In this document: in pieces, positions 9,026 to 17,823 of the stretch
Layout of the letters: the number at the start of each line of letters is the position of its first letter
Position numbering within the stretch: position 1 is the stretch's first letter
NCBI RefSeq assembly: GCF_004570865.1
Contig: NZ_SPQS01000037.1
Span: forward strand, 1 to 52,029
Direction of reading: 5' to 3'
From: Bradyrhizobium frederickii
GTDB taxonomy: Bacteria > Pseudomonadota > Alphaproteobacteria > Rhizobiales > Xanthobacteraceae
Length of the DNA stretch: 52,029 nucleotides
Translations under genes and position numbers: made by a program
Notes under the pieces: generated by a model
Seen by the model: the letters and a program-made list of their open reading frames with translations, nothing else
What the model was told of the DNA's origin: nothing
Databases searched by the model: none

Positions 9026-11278
9026 TCACCTGCGTGCCCCGCGCTCCGTTCCGGCAAAAGGATACCCTGGATAGCCGCTAAAAGCGGAACCTAACAAGGA
9101 CTTGCAGAACGCAGGCGTGAGCTTGCCGCGGTGGATCACGACGTCTTCGTGACCCGTTGCAGCTCGAGCGTTCTGCCAGAGGCGATTGTAGCCGCGCTGT
9201 TCGTTGGATTTCACGTGGCAAGCGGCGAATTCGGCGTCATCCAATGTCGTTAACTGCCACGCATAGACCGGCCGCTTCGTATGGATGTGCACCCACATCG
9301 GATTCACCGTACCACTGCGCAGTGGCGTAGGCTGCAGCTTGATCTCGAACAGCGTTCCTGGCTCACCCTTCAATGCGCGCGGTGACTCCAAGGGAGCCAA
9401 CTCCTCGGCCGCCTGCAACCGTTCGAGGTACTTCTGCGAGGGAAACGCATAGGTCTTCATGCAATCGATCTCGATCGAAGCCTTTCGCGCCTTCAAAGCA
9501 TGTGCCTGCCCCTGAACCTCCGACAACATCGCCTTGAGGCGGACTATTTTGTCGTGCACTTCGGGCAGTTGCATAGGCGTGAGTAGGCCGCGGCGGCGAG
9601 GTTCGTCCAGCGCGGCTACACAGGCCTCAATCTCCGCAGATTGGCTCTGCAGCCGCTCAACCACGATGTCCACGACGTGGTCGGCATCTTCGGGCTTCAT
9701 GTGGCGCGCTTGCGAAATGGCTCTTTGCTCGCTGCGCAGATCGAATTGCAAGAGTTCGTCCAATCGCGCGAGCAGGCGCGTCAGTGTCTCCTTCGATGGC
9801 GGAGCCTGCCATATTGCCAAGTGTTCCCTCGCCGACGATGACATTCTCGTATGCGCCTCTTCCGCGCTCGCGAGTTTCTTCGTGCCCAGATCCGAGAGCA
9901 CAATAACCTTGGTGGTTCGAGCCGTGTCGGATTCGGGCCTAGCGAGCTGCGGCTCGGGCTGCCCGGCAGCCGAACTCCCCGCACCTCCGGCCTGCCTCCG
10001 CTTGCCCTTCCCTTTCCTGCGCGTTGGACTGCCTTCGGCCGCCGGGTCCTTGCCGGCGGCGTCTGCCGGCAACGCAAGGCCAGCCTCCGTTGGCGCTGCG
10101 ATGATGGCTGGTGTCTTCGGCTGCACTGCTAGGAGGCGCATGACCTCATGGGCAGTGACCCACGCTCCTTCCACGATCTGATCCAACAGATCCAACGGAA
10201 GCTCGGGACTTGCTCCCTTATGCCTTAGCTCGGCAACCATGTTGGGCAACGCCGACGCAAATTCCGATAGCCGCTCCATGACCCCTTCCAGAACGGCGCA
10301 GTGCTCTGCGTCGAGGGCTTGTCCTTTGCTGTGCAGAACAGCGTCGCCCGTTGAGAGGAATGCCGGAACAACATCGCCCATGAAGGTTCCGAGTAGACGT
10401 GCCCGACCGTTCTCACCCAAGAGGATTTGCCTGACGGCCGGGTCGAGCGTGCTCGCGTGCGACTCAATCATGACCCGCGCGAGAAGGACTTGCGATTGCA
10501 GATGCACGCACCTCGTATTCAGTGCCCAGCCGGTATGCAGCCTTAGTGTCGCCTGTTCGGTCTGTCGCATTTCGGCCGTTGCACTTGGCAAGCTGGCAGT
10601 GGCTGCGCAGACGGACTGCATCCGTTCAGAGCGCAATGCCTTCTTTTCCCACCACTCCGTGCAGGCCAAATAGTGTTTCGCCACACTGGAAGCCGCTCGG
10701 ATCAGCTGGTCGGGCGGAGCATTGGATTGGCGCATCCGCTCGAGTATCTTTCCCGCATTCTCCCTACGCTGCTCCAAGGCGTAGATAATCGGTGCGGCCA
10801 GCGCGTTGCATTCGTTCCCCGCATCCAGAGTCCGGTCACGAACTCGGCGAGCCTGATCTTCGGACAGAATGCTGCGCGCCACATCTGGAGACAGGCTCGC
10901 GTAGTAGTCCAGAACTGCTGCGCCTGCTTTGACAACCTGATCGATCAGCTCTTGCGCCTCAGACGAGCTCTGAGCGCCCATGGCAGCACTGTGGCAAGCA
11001 TCAAGTTCCTCAAGCAGGCCGTCCATATTTTGTTTCGCTGCGTTGATCCCCTCACCGCTTGAGGAAATGGGGACTGCCACACCCGAACCTGAGGGCAGGC
11101 TCGCGAGCGCCGCCATTCTATCTTCAGACGCTAAGCGCATCCGCTCCACGACAGAGTTGAAAACTCGGTGGCCTTCCGCAGGGACATTTGGCTCCGAATG
11201 CGCACTGCTCGATACCGACGTGGTGTCGGCTCCCGCAGCCCCAACGTGCGGTTCGCCAGGTCGGCCAATGCCCGTCAT
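9026..11278 (-). CDS. Large candidate type III secreted effector, family not assigned
   Basis: The 750-residue protein has no signal peptide or membrane segment. The first 40 residues are rich in Ser, Ala, Gly and Pro and polar, as in type III secretion signals. Residues 41-400 and 480-600 look largely helical (for example RLLARLDELLQFDLRSEQ). Residues 400-455 form a Pro/Ala/Gly-rich linker with a very basic stretch (TRRKGKGKRRQ, about 419-429) that resembles a nuclear localisation signal. Residues 640-735 look like a compact alpha/beta domain (GTLFEIKLQP, WVHIHTKRPVYAW). GGGAGA lies about 8 bases before the ATG. No family can be named with confidence; the XopP/HLK effectors of plant pathogens are one to test. 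The effector role is inferred from composition and context. Confidence 0.55.
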   Translation of the reverse strand: MTGIGRPGEPHVGAAGADTTSVSSSAHSEPNVPAEGHRVFNSVVERMRLASEDRMAALASLPSGSGVAVPISSSGEGINAAKQNMDGLLEELDACHSAAMGAQSSSEAQELIDQVVKAGAAVLDYYASLSPDVARSILSEDQARRVRDRTLDAGNECNALAAPIIYALEQRRENAGKILERMRQSNAPPDQLIRAASSVAKHYLACTEWWEKKALRSERMQSVCAATASLPSATAEMRQTEQATLRLHTGWALNTRCVHLQSQVLLARVMIESHASTLDPAVRQILLGENGRARLLGTFMGDVVPAFLSTGDAVLHSKGQALDAEHCAVLEGVMERLSEFASALPNMVAELRHKGASPELPLDLLDQIVEGAWVTAHEVMRLLAVQPKTPAIIAAPTEAGLALPADAAGKDPAAEGSPTRRKGKGKRRQAGGAGSSAAGQPEPQLARPESDTARTTKVIVLSDLGTKKLASAEEAHTRMSSSAREHLAIWQAPPSKETLTRLLARLDELLQFDLRSEQRAISQARHMKPEDADHVVDIVVERLQSQSAEIEACVAALDEPRRRGLLTPMQLPEVHDKIVRLKAMLSEVQGQAHALKARKASIEIDCMKTYAFPSQKYLERLQAAEELAPLESPRALKGEPGTLFEIKLQPTPLRSGTVNPMWVHIHTKRPVYAWQLTTLDDAEFAACHVKSNEQRGYNRLWQNARAATGHEDVVIHRGKLTPAFCKSLLGSAFSGYPGYPFAGTERGARR

Positions 11279-11568
11279 GTTCCATCTCCCATACGGTCAA
11301 CAATGCGCAGCGTCCCTGGATAGGCCGCCTGGCTGACGGTTGGCTGACGAAGGATGCTCTCCGAATGCACAACCCGCCGTCCGAGTTCCAATTTCATGGA
11401 AGCTGTTGTGGTGCTGAGGCAGCAATAGGGGATGACCCATAAGGTGCGGGATAGTCGATTGTAGCGCCGGTCCGCATTCCGCTGGCTCGCCGTGACCAGT
11501 ATGGAAATGTGCGCTGCCAGAAATAGCCCTGCCAAAGTCATTCCCGAATACCGAAAGCCGTCGAGCAT
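11275..11568 (-). CDS. Unassigned small ORF with one membrane-like segment, overlaps effector start
   Basis: The 97-residue frame has a hydrophobic stretch near its N-terminus (MTLAGLFLAAHISILVTA) and a basic remainder. Its TGA stop overlaps the ATG of the effector candidate (ATGA at 11275-11278), an arrangement seen in translationally coupled genes. Two further minus-strand ORFs just upstream (11590-11979 and 11955-12143) also contain hydrophobic stretches, so a membrane protein gene may have decayed here. No family was recognised, and it may not be expressed. Confidence 0.3.
   Translation of the reverse strand: MLDGFRYSGMTLAGLFLAAHISILVTASQRNADRRYNRLSRTLWVIPYCCLSTTTASMKLELGRRVVHSESILRQPTVSQAAYPGTLRIVDRMGDGT
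11331..11348 (-). promoter_or_regulatory. Degenerate tts-box-like motif upstream of the effector candidate
   Basis: On the minus strand this reads GTCAGCCAACCGTCAGCC. The tts box bound by TtsI in rhizobia is close to GTCAGCTTNTCGNNAGCT, so 10 of 14 fixed positions agree (GTCAGC, CG and AGC). It lies 52 bases upstream of the ATG at 11278. The match is partial and could be chance. Confidence 0.3.
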
Positions 11569-11588
11569 GGCGAACCGCAGGGTCGATT

Positions 11589-11606
11589 GTCAGGCTTTCG
11601 GCAGCA
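11589..11606 (+). promoter_or_regulatory. tts-box-like motif pointing rightwards
   Basis: GTCAGGCTTTCGGCAGCA matches GTCAGnnTnTCGnnAGC of the rhizobial tts box at 12 of 14 fixed positions, failing only at TT-proximal and last positions. It points away from the effector candidate, and no convincing gene lies directly downstream on the plus strand, so it may be an orphan left by deletion, or chance. Confidence 0.35.
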
Positions 11607-12333
11607 GCAAAGCTCTTATTAACCGGGAGGAGATGCTATTGTCCGACCAAAGAGTTTCGGATTCAACAATGCGTAGATCTGGCTCGATGTGGAACGTTCC
11701 GTCAAGTCGACCTCCTCTTCTCGCGTTCGAGTGAGCAGAACCTACGCTGCGCAAGTCCTTTTCAGAATAGGCCCTCGCCGAGGAGGCTGCCCAGTTGAGC
11801 GCACTTACAATACGCTCATAAAAAGAGCGCAGTGAGCGTGCCAAGCACACCGAGCGCCAATCTGATATCGGCAAACTACCGTTAGCCCGTCTCGAAACAG
11901 CAGAAAGCGTGAGAATCGGTTCCACCACTAAAATTGCTCCCACCGATCTCACGATTATGCAGATAATTTCGAGCTGCATGTATCCCAGTGCATATATCCG
12001 AAGACGAGAAGGATACCGCCGAATGGTATCAGCAGAAACATCGGCAAGAGCGTTGTCAGGTCCCCGCCGGCCTTTCCAAACTGCTTTGAGGCAATCAACG
12101 CTGCGAAAGCGCTACTCCAAAGAAAATGGCGTCCACCGCTCAATCTTCAATGCTGAACTCATCGCCTGACGTATCGAAAGCGCTGTCAAGGTGGTTTCCA
12201 ATCAATGGACAGCATCTCCTGGCTGCCTTGGACGGCTTGAGCGTCGATGTACAGGATGCATGCACATAATCCGAGGCTGGCGGCATGGGCCTGAACACGA
12301 CCTCGGTCCGGATCAAGGTGGCCTCTCAAGGAT

Positions 12334-12810
12334 GTGAAACCGGAGGTGACGCGATGCCTTGTCGTGCCGCTCACGCTGCGCCTTGATCGGCTGCATCTGA
12401 CGCTTCAGGCGGCGTTTGGCCGGGCGAACAGCCATCTCTTCGAGTTCCTGGCCGGCGAAGGACGTCGGGGTATCCATGATCCCGGAGGAGATTTTGGCCC
12501 TCAGCCCATCGATGCATCGCAAGACGCAGCCCTTCAATATCGTTCTGGAGACCGGCGCGAAGACGATCCATTATCTCTATGACTTCGGTGACAGCTGAGG
12601 CCAAGTGATCAAACTCGAAAAATGGTTTGACACCACGTTAGAGGGACATCCCTCCTGCTCGAGGACGTCGGTGGTGCGCCCGGCTATGCCGAATACCTCG
12701 ATGCCAGCGGCGACCCTACTCATCTGGAATATGAAAATATGCGCCTCTGGGGCCCGCACAGTTCGATCCCAACCTCGTCGCCCCGAGGATGCTCGAGGCC
12801 GCCGCCAGCG
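12334..12810 (+). pseudogene. Plasmid pRiA4b ORF-3-like protein, pseudogene
   Basis: Separate frames carry pieces in the order expected for the pRiA4b ORF-3 family: RLDRLHLTLQAAFG and NSHLFEFLAG (12370-12450), then IHYLYDFGDS (about 12568-12597) ended by a stop where the family reads SWEH, then KLEKWFDTTLEG, then LEDVGGAPGYAEYLDASGDP and EYENMRLWGP (about 12655-12756). At least one stop codon and two frame changes break the gene. Family function is not well defined. The surrounding bases 11980-12330 and 12811-12869 hold nothing recognisable. Confidence 0.7.
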
Positions 12811-12869
12811 CATTGTCCAAATTTGGAAGCCGCGGCGTCGCGGCACGCGGCTCACAGATGTCAAGCGTC

Positions 12870-13190
12870 AATCATCAAAAGGGCCGCAGAGCTACGCTTA
12901 CAGTCCGCTTCCCGGTCTGGCAAGCCAAGTCGGCAATGAAGAGGCGAGGAACTCAGCTCGCTCACTTCAGCCGGAGTGAGTTTCTGGCTGACGGACCGCA
13001 GCGCTTGTCTCGCCGCTTTGGGACCAACCCAGGCAAGCGCGCGCACGCTCGACGGCTTGCGAGGGATACCTGCCAACCGGGCGCATGCTTGACGGCTCCA
13101 CCATCTGCTTGCCGATGTAGAGCTTACGAGAAGGACCGGACGTTAGATATAATCTAGTATCCAACGGAGCAATCGCGGTTGCTGCCACAG
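12870..13190 (-). pseudogene. AbiEi/DUF6088-like antitoxin-type protein, C-terminal remnant
   Basis: Read leftwards, three frames give YLTSGPSRKLYIGKQMVE, then KHAPGWQVSLASRRA, then LAWVGPKAARQALRSVSQ with KLTPAEVSELSSS. From memory these follow the C-terminal order of DUF6088/AbiEi-family antitoxin-like proteins. Two frameshifts within about 100 bases kill the gene, and the N-terminal DNA-binding part is absent. No partner toxin was seen. Confidence 0.5.
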
Positions 13191-13349
13191 AGCAGATAGC
13201 AGCGGACCTCCTCAGCGTCCCGAGGTCCTCACTTAACGAGTAACGCACATTTGCTCTGTATGAAGTCCAACATCAGCGGAACAGGCAGCCGCAATAGTGT
13301 GGCCGGCACCGGCCAGAGGAATGACGTTCAGAACTGTCGAACAGCTCAG

Positions 13350-14687
13350 CTAAATGATCTCGAAGTATCTCCGACGTTCAAAGTCGGTGACCCGGTGTTG
13401 AACGGCTTCCCACTCCCAACGGCGCGAGCAAGAAAAAGCTTCAACAAACCTTTCTCCGAAGACATCACTTGCCGCTGCAGACTCTGCAAACCGAGAAGTT
13501 GCCTCTGATAGGCTTTGAGGCAGTCTCGCGGACGAACGACACATTTCCGCGCTTGCATCACCGACGATCGAAGCCGGCAGTGCCGGACCTGTCTCGACAC
13601 CCAATATTCCCGAACCAATCGCACTTGCGAGCGCGAGATATGGGTTCAGGTCTGCGCCAGGCAGCCTATACTCCAGGCGATGGGCCGATGGCTCTCCCGG
13701 AATGGCGCGAATTGCGCAGGAGCGGTTGTCAACTCCCCAGCTTGGACAGATTGGTGCCCAGCAGCCAGGTACCAATCTCTTGTAACTGTTGAAGTTCGGC
13801 GCAGCGAGCACACAGAACTCATTCATGTATTCTAGTTGTCCGGCGATGAATTGCCTCATAAGCTTCGAGACGTTGCCGCACGCATCACTGTCATAAAACG
13901 CATTCTGATTATCCGAGGACATCGAGATGTGAATATGGCCAGACTGGCCGGGCCATTTCTCGGAAACCTTGGCCATGAATGTAGCCATCATGCCTCGCGT
14001 TTGCGCCCAGGCTTTAATCATCGACTTGAATATGGTTGCTCGATCGGCAGCTTCCAGCGCATCACAATGACGAAGTGACGCTTCGACCACGCCAGGTCCC
14101 GTTTCAAAGTGTAGTCCGCTGAGAGGTAGTCTAGCTTTCTCACAAAGCGCCAAGATCTCATCGAACAACTCATGTTGCGCGACCGAACGCGCAATCGAGT
14201 AGCCGAACGGGCCGCGTGTTAAAGGAGCCCATTCGCCGAACGACTTTTCTTCAATCGTGTCTGCGTTCTCCTTAAACAGCATAAATTCAAACTCGAACCC
14301 GACAGTGCAGTCGTATCCGTGGTCAGCAGCCCTTCGCAGGACCCTGCGCAGAACACCGCGCGGGCAAATGTTCTCATGTGGGCCCGTGAACTCCGCGAGG
14401 TAGAGATATTGATCGCCGAGATGAGACACCGAACGGCCGGTGCCTGACAGAATACGCAGGTCAGCGTCCCCGAACGCTGATAGCGGCTTTTGCGTAAAAC
14501 TGGCCGGAATGACCCGGTCCGTACAATCCCACGCCAGCACCGCTTCAGAGAACTTGACGACTTTGTCTCCATCCGAGAGATCTTCACCTAAGACGTGTTT
14601 GCCTCGCAGAACGCCATCGAAGTCGCTTACGCCGACCATCGCCGCGCGGGCTGGATTCGCTCCGGTCAACCTGGGATCAGTTGGCAT
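13350..14687 (-). CDS. rtxG: Glutamine-synthetase-like ligase of rhizobitoxine cluster (RtxG)
   Basis: The 445-residue protein belongs to the glutamine synthetase superfamily, closest in style to PuuA/GlnT-type gamma-glutamyl-amine ligases. Metal- and ATP-site motifs are present: TVGFEFEFMLF (about residues 130-140), FETGPGVVEASLRH, SGHIHISMS, NFNSYKRLVPGCWAP and HRLEYRLPGADLNPYLA. It would join the gamma-carboxyl of glutamate to an amine using ATP. Its start codon shares one base with the stop of rtxF (TAATG), so it is co-translated as the last gene of the rtx operon. Paired with PuuD-like RtxD, it suggests that an amino intermediate such as serinol or its product is gamma-glutamylated during synthesis. 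Gene identity rests on order in the published rtxACDEFG cluster; substrate is inferred. Confidence 0.85.
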   Translation of the reverse strand: MPTDPRLTGANPARAAMVGVSDFDGVLRGKHVLGEDLSDGDKVVKFSEAVLAWDCTDRVIPASFTQKPLSAFGDADLRILSGTGRSVSHLGDQYLYLAEFTGPHENICPRGVLRRVLRRAADHGYDCTVGFEFEFMLFKENADTIEEKSFGEWAPLTRGPFGYSIARSVAQHELFDEILALCEKARLPLSGLHFETGPGVVEASLRHCDALEAADRATIFKSMIKAWAQTRGMMATFMAKVSEKWPGQSGHIHISMSSDNQNAFYDSDACGNVSKLMRQFIAGQLEYMNEFCVLAAPNFNSYKRLVPGCWAPICPSWGVDNRSCAIRAIPGEPSAHRLEYRLPGADLNPYLALASAIGSGILGVETGPALPASIVGDASAEMCRSSARLPQSLSEATSRFAESAAASDVFGERFVEAFSCSRRWEWEAVQHRVTDFERRRYFEII

Positions 14688-15976
14688 TAGTCGCGATCCT
14701 GCATCACTAACTCGAAGACCTGGTCCATCCGCATTGCTCGCAACTTGCGATAGTCATTCTCAAGCTGAGTCAAGTCGCTATTCACCAGATAAACGATGCC
14801 TGGTGTCGACACCAAGTCGATCGTGGGAACCAGCTCATGACCAATTGGAACAAATGCAATGGCATCCGCGAAGCTCGGGAGCTGGCGGATTGCTTCGAGT
14901 CCCGGGTAACCGGCAACGACACCGCCCATATCTGAGATCAGCGAGACGCAAAGTGCGTGAGCCTGCCGCCTGTAGGGCCCCCCGCGCAGCCTCATATATT
15001 CACCAAAGCCCTTGGGATCTGCGTAGCGCCAGGCCGTCAGGCTCATATGGTTGTGCCCCAACGCCATCGTTCGTGCTTTTGCCGACATGGTCCCTTGAAG
15101 CCTCGCTCCGAAGTCCACCAGAACCGGTCCCCGATGATCGACGATGATCTCTGCATGAGCCGGTCCGTCGACGATCTGTAGCGCCTGCAACGCACGCACC
15201 AAATAGTCGGATAGTTCCTGAACGATTGGTTCGCTGCCGTCCAACAATCTCTCAAGCGAGCAGACCGACGATGCCCCCGCAATAGGAACCGTGTCATAGG
15301 TCCAGGCCTCCGTAACGAAACCTTCCCCGCCGATCGAGACGGCATTTACGGTGTACTGCTGGCCGTTTATTTTTTCTTGCCCGAGGGCAAAACGATTCAA
15401 CACTCCGACACGGTTCGTCTTCCCGACAATTGTGCTTAGAGCCCGCTGAATATCAGCATCTGTCGAGCAAAAGAATACATCCTCGGTACCCGTACTGTTC
15501 AGCGGCTTGATCACGATCTGATCGAACTTCGCTTCACGCTTCCAGCTCGCGATCTCTACAGGATTGTCGGACACGACTTGTCTGATGGATCGCACGCCTG
15601 CAGAGGTCAACGCGCAAGACAATCGCGCTTTGTCACGCCGAGCAGCGGATAGCGCGGTCCCATTTGAGGGCAAGCCCAGCCGCTCCGACAAAGAATCGGC
15701 GAGTTCAACTCCGGTCTCGCAGCCCGCGATAACGAACTCCAGTTCCCGGCCATGCAGAGCCTGAAGATGATATTCAACGGTTTCCTCATAGCCCATTCCC
15801 TCGCTGGGGCGAATGACTTCATCATAAAGATCCGCATTGAAATGCGATCGGAATATGGGCGCAATCTGTGCAGCCGACATCACATGCACCGTTCCAATTC
15901 CATAGCGCTTGAACTCTTCCGGTAGGTATCGACCGGTAGAGTATGCGTCTACGATTACACAATTCCGTTGTTTCAT
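14687..15976 (-). CDS. rtxF: ATP-grasp ligase of rhizobitoxine cluster (RtxF)
   Basis: The 429-residue protein has the layout of ATP-grasp carboxylate-amine ligases: a nucleotide-binding-like N-terminus (NCVIVDAYSTGRYLPEEF), a central part with FDQIVIKPLNSTGTEDVFF, and the late GPVLVDFGARLQGTM motif that carries metal ligands. Such enzymes activate a carboxylate as acyl phosphate and couple it to an amine. Its ATG overlaps the rtxE stop by four bases, and its stop overlaps the rtxG start by one. The substrate is unknown. It could make or modify a peptide-like conjugate of rhizobitoxine or an intermediate, alongside RtxG and RtxD. Confidence 0.8.
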   Translation of the reverse strand: MKQRNCVIVDAYSTGRYLPEEFKRYGIGTVHVMSAAQIAPIFRSHFNADLYDEVIRPSEGMGYEETVEYHLQALHGRELEFVIAGCETGVELADSLSERLGLPSNGTALSAARRDKARLSCALTSAGVRSIRQVVSDNPVEIASWKREAKFDQIVIKPLNSTGTEDVFFCSTDADIQRALSTIVGKTNRVGVLNRFALGQEKINGQQYTVNAVSIGGEGFVTEAWTYDTVPIAGASSVCSLERLLDGSEPIVQELSDYLVRALQALQIVDGPAHAEIIVDHRGPVLVDFGARLQGTMSAKARTMALGHNHMSLTAWRYADPKGFGEYMRLRGGPYRRQAHALCVSLISDMGGVVAGYPGLEAIRQLPSFADAIAFVPIGHELVPTIDLVSTPGIVYLVNSDLTQLENDYRKLRAMRMDQVFELVMQDRD

Positions 15977-16995
15977 GCGGATCTCCGATACTGCAAGTAG
16001 ATGTTGCCGACAGCGACAGCCGTAATGAGAGCGTTTCCAATGAACGTATGTGACGAAGGCACGATGCGAGAATCGAAGTACTGGAATAGGAAGGTGATGA
16101 TAGGGGCGGTTGACAGGACCGTGTTGACGGTGAAGGGCTCTACGCGCCGAATGCCCTGCTGGATCAAGAGCAATGGAACAATGATCGTCGACAGCCCAAT
16201 TGCTGCGATCGCAAACAAATGCTGCGAGATCTCAGGCACGATAGATGAATAGTCGACCAGTCCCAGCAGCAAGAGAATCGTTCCATAAAAGCGATGCGCC
16301 AGGACTTGTCGGCCAGAAAACCCATGGTCGAACAGCAGTTTGACGAGTATATTTGTAAGAGCCAGCGATAGCCCGGCCACGATCGCCAAGACGATGCCAA
16401 AGGACGATCGAGCCCCCCACTCCACACCTGCGTTGCCGCTGGCCGAGATCCAAATCATGTAACTGCCGATCGTTGCGATCGTAACGCTCACGACAATATC
16501 GGATGCTGGAGGGGCACCCTGGCGCCTGATCAGTGCGTTTAACCACACTGTCGCGGTGGGCCCCAGTGCGACCATGAAGGCGACGACGATCGCAGGTTCG
16601 GCGTATTTCAGTCCGATGAATAAGCCGATCCAGCTGATTGCTGTCACGACATTGAGCGCGACGAAGACCAGGAGCGACCATTTCGCCACCGTTGCCTCGT
16701 CTCCTTCGTGGCGAGCCAGGAGATTAAATATCAGACATACCGCGGCGAAGGACAGCAGGAGCGCGACGTACACATCCGCTTGCTGAAAGTACGACGCTGC
16801 ATAAACCTCACCTGCCGCGCTCACGACGACATAAAGCGCCACAAGGAACACTCCCAGAGCGAAGCGAGTCGCCAATCGTCCAGTCTTCCTGTGCCCGCGA
16901 AGCGACGCGCGGCCCTCGCAGGACCGGACGCGTACGTTGGCTCCGAGGGAATGTCCTTTCGACGTGCACGGACCACGTTTGGTTTGAAATGTCAC
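15973..16995 (-). CDS. rtxE: DMT/EamA-type membrane transporter (RtxE), likely rhizobitoxine export
   Basis: The 340-residue protein has about ten hydrophobic segments, beginning near residue 44 (FALGVFLVALYVVVSAAG), in two halves typical of the EamA drug/metabolite transporter fold. The first 40 residues are basic and Cys-containing, and the true start may be a later codon. It starts 9 bases after the rtxD stop and overlaps rtxF by four bases, so it is translated with them. Export of rhizobitoxine or uptake of a precursor is inferred from position in a biosynthetic operon; direction of transport cannot be read from sequence. Confidence 0.8.
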   Translation of the reverse strand: MTFQTKRGPCTSKGHSLGANVRVRSCEGRASLRGHRKTGRLATRFALGVFLVALYVVVSAAGEVYAASYFQQADVYVALLLSFAAVCLIFNLLARHEGDEATVAKWSLLVFVALNVVTAISWIGLFIGLKYAEPAIVVAFMVALGPTATVWLNALIRRQGAPPASDIVVSVTIATIGSYMIWISASGNAGVEWGARSSFGIVLAIVAGLSLALTNILVKLLFDHGFSGRQVLAHRFYGTILLLLGLVDYSSIVPEISQHLFAIAAIGLSTIIVPLLLIQQGIRRVEPFTVNTVLSTAPIITFLFQYFDSRIVPSSHTFIGNALITAVAVGNIYLQYRRSA

Positions 16996-17004
16996 AATCC
17001 GCCT

Positions 17005-17823
17005 CTAGCTCTTCTTGGTCCGGTAGTACCCAACACACGCCTCTCCAAACGCCTTGAACAATTGCTTGCTGAGGAGATCGCTTGAGACGTGCCATTCGGG
17101 GTGCCATTGCACACCGATTTGCAGCGTCGGGGCGCCAATGACCGAAGCCGCCTCGACCAAACCGTCAGGCGCCCACGCCTCCCGCCTCAGCGCCGGGGCA
17201 AGCGCCTCGATGCCTTGATTGTGCAGCGAGTTGACTTGCGCTTCGATCGTCCGCGCGATTGGAAAGAGCGCGCCATCGGAACATATCTTGACGCTGTGGG
17301 CGGCGTCGTACTGGCGGTCTCTTGGACGATTTGGCTTCTCGGCATGCATCGCACCACTTTCCGGCCTCCACTCCGCAAGCGATGAGCGGAGCGTGCCGCC
17401 GAAATAGACGTTGAGTTCCTGAAGCCCACGGCAGATGCCTAGAATAGGCATTCCGAGCGCGATGGCGCTCTCTATAGTTACGGCAGAGAGCCTGTCCCGC
17501 GGACGGTCGAGGATCCCATCCTCAACGTCCTGCCGGTCATCCTCCGTCAAGGACGCGGGCGCTCTCAGGACGGCGGGGTCGATGTTCGATTCATCGCCTG
17601 TCAACACCAAGCCGTCGAGCCGGCGCATGATCGCCGGAACGACCTCCTCCCTCGCATCTTCGGCGTCGACCGTCGGCAATATGACGCAAGCCACGCCCGC
17701 ATGACGATGGAGTGCCTGCAAGTACTTGCGCCGCAACCAGTCGCGATGCACAGCGTCGACCAGAAGACGGTTCGAAGTGACGCCTACCACGGCTCGGGTG
17801 ATCTCTGGCCGTAGCAACGTCAC
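17005..17823 (-). CDS. rtxD: PuuD-like class I glutamine amidotransferase / gamma-glutamyl hydrolase (RtxD)
   Basis: The 272-residue protein is a peptidase C26 type class I glutamine amidotransferase. The nucleophile elbow ILGICRGLQELNVYFGGTL puts the catalytic Cys at about residue 131. VQWHPEW gives His 241 and Glu 243, so the triad is complete. PuuD relatives remove gamma-glutamyl groups from amines. The start is GTG at 17823, which overlaps the rtxC stop (GTGA). Within the rtx operon it would act opposite to the GS-like RtxG, removing a protecting glutamyl group at the end of the pathway. That function is inferred, not shown. Confidence 0.8.
   Translation of the reverse strand: MTLLRPEITRAVVGVTSNRLLVDAVHRDWLRRKYLQALHRHAGVACVILPTVDAEDAREEVVPAIMRRLDGLVLTGDESNIDPAVLRAPASLTEDDRQDVEDGILDRPRDRLSAVTIESAIALGMPILGICRGLQELNVYFGGTLRSSLAEWRPESGAMHAEKPNRPRDRQYDAAHSVKICSDGALFPIARTIEAQVNSLHNQGIEALAPALRREAWAPDGLVEAASVIGAPTLQIGVQWHPEWHVSSDLLSKQLFKAFGEACVGYYRTKKS

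Noticed and set aside
9534..10181. 215-residue plus-strand ORF opposite the effector candidate
   Set aside because: Low-complexity Ser/Ala/Arg shadow of the minus-strand gene.
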